From CALROG01 sp943369755 (GTDB taxonomy: Bacteria > Pseudomonadota > Gammaproteobacteria > Burkholderiales > Burkholderiaceae_C): a DNA stretch of 7,804 nucleotides. Positions within the stretch are counted from its first letter, which is position 1. Every line of letters starts with the position of its first letter. Position numbers and translations under genes: made by a program. The notes below the pieces were generated by a model. It saw only the letters and a program-made list of their open reading frames with translations. It was not told the origin of the DNA and did not search any database. Positions 1-5,800 of this stretch are shown in pieces. The stretch covers positions 1 through 7,804 of the forward strand of contig CALROG020000058.1 of NCBI GenBank assembly GCA_943369755.1, written 5' to 3'.

Positions 1-310
1 CTTGCACGTCGGTGATGGCGGCGTGGGCAAAGATCAGTTGTTTGGCCGCAAAACCTGACTGCATGCCTTGCGTGGCGTCGACCCGCGAGCGAAAAAAAGT
101 CACCTGGAAGCCAAATTCGCGCCCGCCTGCGGTGGCCTGCCCGGTGACGTACCACCACTCTGTGCGAAAGCCCGGATGGGCGCCGTGGTCGCGCGGGAAT
201 TGCAGGGTTTTGGCTGGCAACGCGGAAGCCGACAGCGACGCACCCAGCCCAGCCAGCAACACGGCGCGACGGGCCAACGGCGGCGCAATGGGTGGCAAAA
301 ATGCTGACAC
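1..310 (-). CDS. AttH/CrtC-like lipocalin-fold exported protein, N-terminal part (cut by window edge)
   Basis: About 103 residues are visible; the rest lies beyond position 1. The chosen start is GTG at 310-308, three bases after the in-frame TGA (316-314) of the upstream PLP-enzyme gene, so translation is probably coupled. No ATG fits, and a TTG at 298-296 is an alternative. The N-terminus is a signal peptide: PLARRAVLLAGLGASLSASA has an Arg-Arg pair (R14-R15) before a hydrophobic stretch and Ala-rich cleavage sites near residues 30-33. It is Tat-like but lacks the full consensus. The mature protein begins FPRDHGAHPGFRTEWWYVTG. The EWWY-TG motif (residues 51-57) is the hallmark of the CrtC/AttH family (carotenoid 1,2-hydratase-like, lipocalin-like fold). 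No carotenoid genes are nearby, so hydratase activity should not be assumed. Family members often sit beside YbbA/YbbP-type ABC transporters, as here. Family call is firm; the molecular function is unknown. Confidence 0.82.
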   Translation of the reverse strand, partial: MSAFLPPIAPPLARRAVLLAGLGASLSASALPAKTLQFPRDHGAHPGFRTEWWYVTGQATAGGREFGFQVTFFRSRVDATQGMQSGFAAKQLIFAHAAITDVQ

Positions 311-313
311 GCT

Positions 314-1378
314 TCAGGCCGCAGCGCCTGCCAGGCGTTGCTGTGCTGCAGTGCAGTCGCCAAATGCCTGGGCGACCCAGGCCTCGCTGTGGTAGCTGGG
401 CAGGTAGCGCTCGCCCGAGTCACACAGCAGCGACAAAATGGAGCCGGGCTCGCCGCGTTGGCGCATCTCTTGCGCCAGCGCCAGCATGGCGGTGAAGTTG
501 GTGCCGGTGGACGGCCCCACCTTGCGCCCCAGCAGGCCTGAGAGCACACGCATGGCGGCGACTGATTCAACATCGCTGACCACCACCATGCGGTCCACCA
601 GCGTGCGGATGAAGCTGGGCTCCACCCGCGGGCGGCCAATCCCTTCAATGCGCGAGCCAGCACCGGTGATGCTGGCGTCGCCGCTGGCGTGATAGGTGCT
701 GAACACGCTGCCTTGTGGATCGGCCACACACAGTTGCGTGGCCTGCTGCTGGTAGCGGATGAAGCGGCCAATGGTCGCGCTGGTGCCGCCGGTGCCTGCG
801 CCCACCACCACCCAGCGGGGCACCGGATGGGGTTCACGCGCCATTTGGGAGAACATGCTTTGCGCAATGTTGTTGTTGCCGCGCCAGTCGGTGGCGCGCT
901 CGGCGTAGGTGAACTGGTCCATGTAGTGGCCGCCGGTTTGCGCCGCCACGGCACGGGCTTCGTCATAGACCTGGGGCGCGCTGTCCACCAGGTGGCAGCG
1001 CCCGCCGTAAAACGCGATCTGTGCAATCTTTTCGGGCGAGGTAGTGCGTGGCATCACAGCCACAAACGGCAGCCCCAGCAACTGCGCAAAGTAGGCCTCG
1101 CTCACCGCGGTGGAGCCGCTGGAGGCCTCTACCACGGTGCTGCCCGCATGCAGCCAGCCGTTGCACAACGCATACAAAAACAGCGAACGCGCCAGCCGGT
1201 GCTTGAGGCTGCCGGTGGGGTGGGTGGACTCGTCTTTGAGGTACAGCGTGATGCCGTCGCGGGCAAAGCCCGGCAGCGGCAGGGCGATCAGGTGGGTGTC
1301 GGCGCTGCGCTGAAAGTCGGCCTCTATGCGGGCCACGGCGTCGTGTTCCCAGGTGCGAAAGTTGGGCTGGTTTTGCAT
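314..1378 (-). CDS. PLP-dependent cysteine synthase-family enzyme, Cds1 (L-cysteine desulfhydrase)-like
   Basis: This is a complete 354-residue fold-type II PLP enzyme. The Schiff-base lysine lies in STHPTGSLKHRLARS (K59). The substrate/carboxylate loop is EASSGSTA (84-91), replacing the TSGNTG of classical O-acetylserine sulfhydrylases. The phosphate-binding glycine loop is GAGTGGTS (193-200), and the pyridine-side serine is in CDSGERY (319-325). The block HPTGSLKHRLARSLFLYALCNGW (53-75) matches what I recall of the Cds1 subgroup (mycobacterial Rv3684), which degrades L-cysteine to sulfide, pyruvate and ammonia. A biosynthetic cysteine synthase or a lyase acting on another beta-substituted amino acid remains possible. 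There is no signal peptide, so it is cytoplasmic. It starts 25 bases after the permease stop with no strong ribosome binding site and ends 3 bases before the AttH-like start, so it is probably co-transcribed with both. Family confidence is high; exact substrate moderate. Confidence 0.88.
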   Translation of the reverse strand: MQNQPNFRTWEHDAVARIEADFQRSADTHLIALPLPGFARDGITLYLKDESTHPTGSLKHRLARSLFLYALCNGWLHAGSTVVEASSGSTAVSEAYFAQLLGLPFVAVMPRTTSPEKIAQIAFYGGRCHLVDSAPQVYDEARAVAAQTGGHYMDQFTYAERATDWRGNNNIAQSMFSQMAREPHPVPRWVVVGAGTGGTSATIGRFIRYQQQATQLCVADPQGSVFSTYHASGDASITGAGSRIEGIGRPRVEPSFIRTLVDRMVVVSDVESVAAMRVLSGLLGRKVGPSTGTNFTAMLALAQEMRQRGEPGSILSLLCDSGERYLPSYHSEAWVAQAFGDCTAAQQRLAGAAA

Positions 1379-1403
1379 CGCGGCATTGTCGCAGGCGTTG
1401 CGC

Positions 1404-3998
1404 TTACCAGTCTTCTTTCACGGCCAGCACGGCGTCGCGCCCGGCAGCGGCGCGCCCGGCCAGCCAGGCGGTGGCAGTGCCGGCCACCACAACGCTCGCG
1501 CACAGTGCCAGCAAGCGCAGCCAGGGCACGGCCAGGTCCATCGTCCAGTGAAAGCTTTGCGGGTTGACCACATGCACCAGCACCACACTGACCGCCAGGC
1601 CCAGCGCCAGCCCCGCCACACAGCCAATCAGCGTCCAGGCCAAGCCTTCGCCCGCCACCACCGTCAGAATTTGCCGGCGCGTCAGGCCCAGGTGGGCCAG
1701 CAGACCGAACTCTTTGCGCCGCGCCAGCACTTGGGCGCTGAAGTTCGCCGCCACCCCAAACAGCCCAATGGCAATGGCCACCGCCTGCAGCCAGTAGGTG
1801 ACGGCAAAGCTGCGGTCAAAAATTCGCAGCGAAAGCGCGCGGATCTCGCTCGCCGACGAAAACTCCAGCAGCCCCGCCGCGCCAGCGTCTTGCGCCAGCG
1901 CACCCATCGCCTGGCGCACTTGCAAGGCATCGGCACCGGGCTGCAGCCATAGCGCCAGGTCGTTGACCCGGCGGTCACCGGTGAGGCGCTCGAAGTCGGC
2001 CTGTGCGATCACGATGGTGCCGTTCTGGCGGGCATAGTCGCGCCACACGCCTGCTACAAAAAAGATAGTGGGTGGTGCATATTCCGTGCGGGCTACAGGC
2101 ATAAATGACTGTGAAAGCAGCGAAAAAGCGGCCCCTGGGCGGGCACCATACAAGTCGACCATCGCTTCGCTCACATAAATGCCCACCTGACCTGACGGTA
2201 CCGCCAGCGGCTCGCCGACCAGGGGCAGTGCGGTGAGTGGCGGCTCCAGCGCCCGGGCAATCAGCGTGACGGCCGGGCGGGCCGGGTCCAGCAGCAGCGC
2301 CACGCTGCGCAGCGTGCCGACCCGCGCCACACCGGGGAGCTGCGCAATGCCCTGCACCAGGGCTGGTTCCAACCAGGCACCGTCATTGCTGCCGGCGGCT
2401 GTGGCGGTGCGCACGTACAGATCAGCGGGCAGCACCACATCCAGCCACTGCGTCACGCTGGCGCGAAAACTTGCCACCATCACGGTGAGCGCCACCGCCA
2501 GGCTGAGTGCCGCGACCACGCCGCTCACCGCCACGGCGGCGCTTTCGCGCACGCGGCGTGCGCGCTCCACCGCCAGCAGCGCCAGCACGCGGTGCGCCAC
2601 CCGCGGCGCCAGCCGGTCGTAGAGCAGTTTTACCGCCCAGGGAAGGGCGGTAATGCCACCCACCAGTAGCAGCGCAACGGAACCATAGGCCGCCAGCGGA
2701 ATGCCCGCCACCGGGGGCAGCAAGCCCAGCAGCACGCCCGCCAGCACCAGCGCCGCGCTGAGCCAGTGGCTGCGCCCGTGCTGAAACACCGTGCCCAGCC
2801 CCTTGAGCGTCTGCGCCAGCGGGAGTTGCTGTGCCGCACGGGCGGGCCACCAGCCACCAGCGAGCGCCGCTGCCAGGCCGAGCGCGCCATAGACTAGTGC
2901 CGCCACTGCGTCCCACTGCAAGGTGGGCGCAGCACCCGGGAAGTAGCCGCCGCCCAGGTCGCCACCCAGCAGGCGCAGCGCCAGTGCCGCCAGGGCGCTG
3001 CCCAGCGCCACGCCAAGCACACTGCCAACGGCCCCCAGCAGGGCTGACTCGACCAGCACCAGGCGCAGCCGCTGCGGCCCCGTGAGGCCCAGTACACCCA
3101 GCAACGCAAACTGCTGGCCCCTGCGCGCCACGCTGAGCGACAGCACTGAAAACACCAGGAACGCACCGGTAAAGAGCGCCACCAGCGCCAGCACCGTCAG
3201 GTTGACCCGGTAGGCGCGTGACAGCGTGCTGACGCGTTGCACCGCGTCGCCCGGCGCGCTGGCGCTGATGTCACCCGGCAGCGCCAGTGCCCGCAGTACC
3301 GCGTCGCGGTCGGAGCCGGGCGCGAGCCGCAGGTCGATGCGCGAGAGCTGGCCGCTGCGCCCCAACAGGTCTTGCGCCGCGCCAAGGTCCATTACGGCCA
3401 GCGGCCCGCCGCTGGCGCTGACGGTGCCGCCCACCTGCACCTCGCGCAGCTGTTGGCCGACTTGCATTTGCAGACGGGCAACTCCCGTTCGGACCGAGCC
3501 GCCTGTACTGAGCTCTGACGAAGGGGTCGAAGCCGCAGCCACCAGCGCCCGTGCAGCCGGGTTCAGGAATACCGTGCCCGGAGCGAACAGCGCAAACCGG
3601 TCGGCGTCGGCACTGGGCACGGGCATCAACCCCGGTGCCATGGCAAACACCACCAGGGCGTCGACCCCGACCACCCGCAGCGCCTTGCGGCTGCCGTCGG
3701 CAATGCGCACCAGGGTCTGAACCTCCAGCACCGGGCTGGCCAGTGCCACGCCGGGGTGGGCCGCCACCCGGGCATAAACGCTTTCGTCAAAGCCACCGCG
3801 CACAGCTCGCAGCTCCAGATCGGGTTGGCCATTGACCGAGCGCACGGCGCTTGAGAACTCGCTCAGGGCGGAGGCGTTGATCAGGTGCACAGAGAAGGCC
3901 AGCGCAACGCCCAACATCACCGCAAGTACGGCGGCCGCGTTGCGCCAGGGATGGTGGCGCAGCTCTTGCCAGGAGAAGGTTGTCAGCAGTGCGACCAT
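1404..3998 (-). CDS. FtsX/MacB-type ABC transporter permease, YbbP/AttFG-like, 10 predicted TM helices
   Basis: This 864-residue inner-membrane permease has a duplicated FtsX layout. TM1 is at about 20-41, followed by a periplasmic domain (42-262). TM2-4 lie near 266-290, 315-343 and 364-384, and a central pair near 411-431 and 436-460. TM7 (486-511) precedes a second periplasmic domain (512-730), and TM8-10 lie near 731-756, 780-811 and 823-845. FtsX signatures occur twice after a helix: ARRGQQFALLGVLGLTGPQR (291-310) and ARRKEFGLLAHLGLTRRQI (759-777). The architecture and length match E. coli YbbP, a fused permease that pairs with a separate LolD-type ATPase. A frame extends upstream to 4313, but that part lies antisense to the divergent lyase gene and lacks family features. 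The ATG at 3998, giving MVALLTTFSWQELRHHPWRN, was chosen because a short cytoplasmic lead before TM1 is normal. There is no clear ribosome binding site. The periplasmic domains carry two repeat-like inserts (annotated separately). Its likely partners are the ATPase at the right edge and the AttH-like protein. The substrate, perhaps a lipid or hydrophobic compound, is inferred only from family. Confidence 0.9.
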   Translation of the reverse strand: MVALLTTFSWQELRHHPWRNAAAVLAVMLGVALAFSVHLINASALSEFSSAVRSVNGQPDLELRAVRGGFDESVYARVAAHPGVALASPVLEVQTLVRIADGSRKALRVVGVDALVVFAMAPGLMPVPSADADRFALFAPGTVFLNPAARALVAAASTPSSELSTGGSVRTGVARLQMQVGQQLREVQVGGTVSASGGPLAVMDLGAAQDLLGRSGQLSRIDLRLAPGSDRDAVLRALALPGDISASAPGDAVQRVSTLSRAYRVNLTVLALVALFTGAFLVFSVLSLSVARRGQQFALLGVLGLTGPQRLRLVLVESALLGAVGSVLGVALGSALAALALRLLGGDLGGGYFPGAAPTLQWDAVAALVYGALGLAAALAGGWWPARAAQQLPLAQTLKGLGTVFQHGRSHWLSAALVLAGVLLGLLPPVAGIPLAAYGSVALLLVGGITALPWAVKLLYDRLAPRVAHRVLALLAVERARRVRESAAVAVSGVVAALSLAVALTVMVASFRASVTQWLDVVLPADLYVRTATAAGSNDGAWLEPALVQGIAQLPGVARVGTLRSVALLLDPARPAVTLIARALEPPLTALPLVGEPLAVPSGQVGIYVSEAMVDLYGARPGAAFSLLSQSFMPVARTEYAPPTIFFVAGVWRDYARQNGTIVIAQADFERLTGDRRVNDLALWLQPGADALQVRQAMGALAQDAGAAGLLEFSSASEIRALSLRIFDRSFAVTYWLQAVAIAIGLFGVAANFSAQVLARRKEFGLLAHLGLTRRQILTVVAGEGLAWTLIGCVAGLALGLAVSVVLVHVVNPQSFHWTMDLAVPWLRLLALCASVVVAGTATAWLAGRAAAGRDAVLAVKEDW
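2051..2127. repeat. Possible dispersed-repeat-derived insert inside the permease gene (second periplasmic domain)
   Basis: This patch is visibly richer in A/T than the surrounding gene, with the runs CTACAAAAAAGATAG, TGCATATTCC and GGCTACAGGCATAAATGA on the plus strand. It encodes about residues 625-649 (SLLSQSFMPVARTEYAPPTI and following). That segment sits just before FFVAGVWRDYARQ, where I would expect a shorter, conventional strand. The combination of a short hairpin-like CTAC/A-run/ATAG motif with a GGCTACAGGCATAAATGA tail resembles small intergenic repeats I recall from Comamonadaceae genomes. The reading frame is intact. The call rests on memory and local composition only, so confidence is low. 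Confidence 0.35.
3484..3535. repeat. Possible GTTCG...CTGAGC...GTCGAAG dispersed-repeat remnant inside the permease gene (first periplasmic domain)
   Basis: On the plus strand this reads CCCGTTCGGACCGAGCC, then TGTACTGAGCTCTGACGAAGG, then GGTCGAAGCC. It resembles one and a half copies of the widespread proteobacterial dispersed repeat of the general form CCGTTCG-n-CTGAGC-n-TGTCGAAGG. In the gene's reading frame it encodes STPSSELSTGGSVRTG (residues 157-172), a low-complexity Ser/Thr/Gly stretch unlike the structured sequence on either side. It appears to be an in-frame insertion in a periplasmic loop that the protein tolerates. The copy is degenerate, and I matched it from memory rather than by search. 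Confidence 0.4.
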
Positions 3999-4061
3999 GG
4001 CAGCAAGTCTAGTGGCAAGCGTGCCTTGGGCAGCGGCCTGAATGACCTGAAATAATGGGCC
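3999..4061. promoter_or_regulatory. 63-bp divergent spacer between permease and ammonia-lyase genes (no clear promoter)
   Basis: This gap should hold the promoters of the leftward permease operon and the rightward lyase-GNAT operon. No Shine-Dalgarno sequence is visible before either start. On the plus strand AATAAT (4051-4056) is one base from a sigma-70 -10 box. It would start RNA almost on the ATG at 4062, giving a leaderless message, and the nearest -35-like TTGGGC (4026-4031) is poor and 19 bases away. I see no convincing leftward promoter. Confidence 0.25.
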
Positions 4062-5039
4062 ATGAGCCTTGACAACTTGCCTACCTATGACGACCTGGTG
4101 TCCGCCGCCGCCCGCTTGAGCGGTCAGGCGCACCGCACACCCGTGCTGCGCTCGGCCACAGCAGATGCGCAGCTCGGTGCGCAGCTGTACTTCAAGTGCG
4201 AGAACCTGCAGCGCATGGGGGCCTTCAAGTTCCGCGGTGCCTTCAATGCGCTGAGCCAGTTCACGCCCGCCCAGAAGAAGGCGGGGGTGGTGACTTTCTC
4301 GTCTGGCAACCATGCACAGGCGATTGCGTTGTCAGCGCGCATTCTGGGCATTCCGGCGACCATCCTGATGCCGCAGGATGCACCGCAGGCCAAGATTGAG
4401 GCCACGCGCGGCTACCTGGGCAGCGGCGCAGAAATTGTCTTGTTTGACCGCTACACGCAAGACCGTGAGGCGTTGACCGCCGAATTGGCCCACGCGCGCG
4501 GGCTGACACTGATTCCCCCGTATGACCATCCACATGTGATGGCTGGCCAGGGCACTGCGGCCAAGGAATTGTTTGAAGAAGTCGGTGCGCTGGACGCGCT
4601 CTATGTGTGTCTGGGCGGTGGCGGCTTGCTCAGCGGCTGCGCGATCGCGGCGCGTGCGCTGGCACCCCAATGCAAGGTGATCGGGGTTGAGCCCGAGGCT
4701 GGCAATGACGGGCAGCAGTCTTTTCGCAGCGGCGAGATTGTTCACATCGACACGCCGCGCACGATTGCCGACGGTGCCCAGACCCAGCATCTGGGCCGCT
4801 ACACCTTTGAAGTGATCCGCCGCGATGTGGACGACATCGTGACGGTGCCCGACGCCAAACTTGTCGACAGCATGCGCTTTTATGCCCAGCGCATGAAGCT
4901 GGTGGTCGAACCCACTGGCTGCCTGAGCCTGGCGGCGGCGTTTGGGGCTGGCAGCGCACTCAAGGGGCAGCGGGTGGGCATCATCGTGAGCGGCGGCAAC
5001 GTCGACCTGGCGCGCTACGCGCAACTGTTGGCACCATGA
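4062..5039 (+). CDS. PLP-dependent threonine / threo-3-hydroxy-L-aspartate ammonia-lyase family enzyme
   Basis: This complete 325-residue enzyme belongs to the serine racemase / catabolic threonine dehydratase branch of fold-type II PLP proteins. The Schiff-base lysine is K56 in AFKFRGAFNA. The substrate loop is SSGNHAQ (80-86), the phosphate-binding loop CLGGGGLLSG (183-192) and the pyridine-side serine is in VSGGNVD (309-315). E210, G214 and D216 occupy the places of the divalent-metal site of serine racemase (E210/A214/D216 in the human enzyme as I recall). Without a C-terminal ACT-like regulatory domain it is not a full-length biosynthetic IlvA (about 500 residues); the length fits TdcB. 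The segment IADGAQTQHLGRYTFEVI (235-252) is of the kind seen in threo-3-hydroxyaspartate ammonia-lyases such as yeast Sry1, so that substrate is at least as likely as threonine or serine. Reaction: deamination to a 2-oxo acid plus ammonia, in the cytoplasm. No ribosome binding site is visible. Its stop overlaps the GNAT start. Confidence 0.88.
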   Translation: MSLDNLPTYDDLVSAAARLSGQAHRTPVLRSATADAQLGAQLYFKCENLQRMGAFKFRGAFNALSQFTPAQKKAGVVTFSSGNHAQAIALSARILGIPATILMPQDAPQAKIEATRGYLGSGAEIVLFDRYTQDREALTAELAHARGLTLIPPYDHPHVMAGQGTAAKELFEEVGALDALYVCLGGGGLLSGCAIAARALAPQCKVIGVEPEAGNDGQQSFRSGEIVHIDTPRTIADGAQTQHLGRYTFEVIRRDVDDIVTVPDAKLVDSMRFYAQRMKLVVEPTGCLSLAAAFGAGSALKGQRVGIIVSGGNVDLARYAQLLAP

Positions 5040-5800
5040 ACCAGGCAACTTCCCCCCAAGACATCGAAGACATCGAGCGTGCCACGCTGGACGCAGTGCC
5101 CCCCGACGCCACTGCGCGGCTGGGGCGCTGGCTGGTGGGCCTTGACCGCGGTACCGTGGGCCGTGCGCACAGCGCCGTACCGCTGGACCATGCCGCAACC
5201 GACGCACGGGTGCTGGCACCGGTTGAAGCCTTGTACGCAGAGAACGGCTTGCGGGCCATCTTCCGCCTGCCCGCGCAGCGCAATTTTGTGGCCCTTCGTG
5301 CCGAACTGTTGGTGCGCGGCTATGTGCGCAGCAAGCCGACCAGCACCTTCGTTGGCAGCGTGGCCAAGATGGCCGCGCGCTCTGACGGCGCCCAGGCTGA
5401 TTTGCTGAGTGCGCCCGACGACGCCTGGCGTGCGGTGTTTCTGGGTGAGGGTGTTGACCCGGTGGACGGTGCCAGCCGGGTGCAGATTTTGCAGCGGGCT
5501 CAACACGCCGTGTTTTCGCGGGTGCAAGTGAATGGCGAAACCGTGGCGGTGGGCATGGGCAGCTTCAGCCGCGGCTGGGCCAGCCTGCACGGCATGCGCA
5601 CGCTGGCGGCGTTTCGTGGCCAGGGCCTGGCCAGCCAGATTCTGGGTGCGCTGGCTCGCGAGGCGCAGCGGCGCGAGATTGCGCGCGCATTTTTGCAAGT
5701 GGAACAGACCAGCACCGCGGCCCGCGCCCTGTACCGCCGCGCCGGTTTTGCACCGGCCTGGGACTACGCCTACTGGACCCAGCCCGCCGCCACGCTTTAG
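5036..5800 (+). CDS. GNAT-family N-acetyltransferase
   Basis: A 254-residue protein whose C-terminal half is a recognisable GNAT domain. The acetyl-CoA pyrophosphate loop is in MRTLAAFRGQGLASQILGAL (187-206), and GNAT motif B is STAARALYRRAGFAPAWDYA (226-245). The N-terminal ~140 residues are not clearly recognisable. They may be a degenerate second GNAT fold, as in several two-domain GNATs, since strand-helix patterning is present but no CoA loop. The acceptor substrate cannot be read from the sequence. The start ATG overlaps the lyase stop as ATGA (5036-5039) with no Shine-Dalgarno sequence, so translation should be coupled and the two genes form an operon. Its TAG (5798-5800) lies inside the tail of the opposing sigma-factor gene, a 4-base tail-to-tail overlap that leaves no room for a terminator between them. 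Confidence 0.85.
   Translation: MNQATSPQDIEDIERATLDAVPPDATARLGRWLVGLDRGTVGRAHSAVPLDHAATDARVLAPVEALYAENGLRAIFRLPAQRNFVALRAELLVRGYVRSKPTSTFVGSVAKMAARSDGAQADLLSAPDDAWRAVFLGEGVDPVDGASRVQILQRAQHAVFSRVQVNGETVAVGMGSFSRGWASLHGMRTLAAFRGQGLASQILGALAREAQRREIARAFLQVEQTSTAARALYRRAGFAPAWDYAYWTQPAATL

Noticed and set aside
100..1026. Long minus-strand open frame of about 308 codons across the PLP enzyme and AttH-like genes
   Set aside because: It is out of frame with two well-supported genes, is rich in Trp/Pro/Ala/Arg as expected for a high-GC shadow frame, and shows no family motif.
332..1401. Ten-base direct repeat CAGGCGTTGC at 332-341 and 1392-1401 flanking the PLP enzyme gene
   Set aside because: It is short, GC-rich and within chance expectation. 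One copy is coding, with no extended similarity around it to suggest an insertion boundary.
689..1567. Plus-strand open frame of about 292 codons opposite the PLP enzyme
   Set aside because: It is antisense to a gene with intact catalytic motifs; its His/Gly/Ala/Arg-rich composition is that of an antisense shadow.
3999..4313. N-terminal extension of the permease frame by 105 codons
   Set aside because: It runs antisense through the start of the ammonia-lyase gene, has no TM or family features, and the ATG at 3998 gives the normal short lead before TM1.
4332..5219. Minus-strand open frame of about 295 codons opposite the ammonia-lyase
   Set aside because: It is antisense to a clear PLP enzyme and has low-complexity composition with no recognisable domain.
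5015..5698. Minus-strand open frame of about 227 codons opposite the GNAT gene
   Set aside because: It is a shadow of the GNAT coding frame with no motif and no ribosome binding site.
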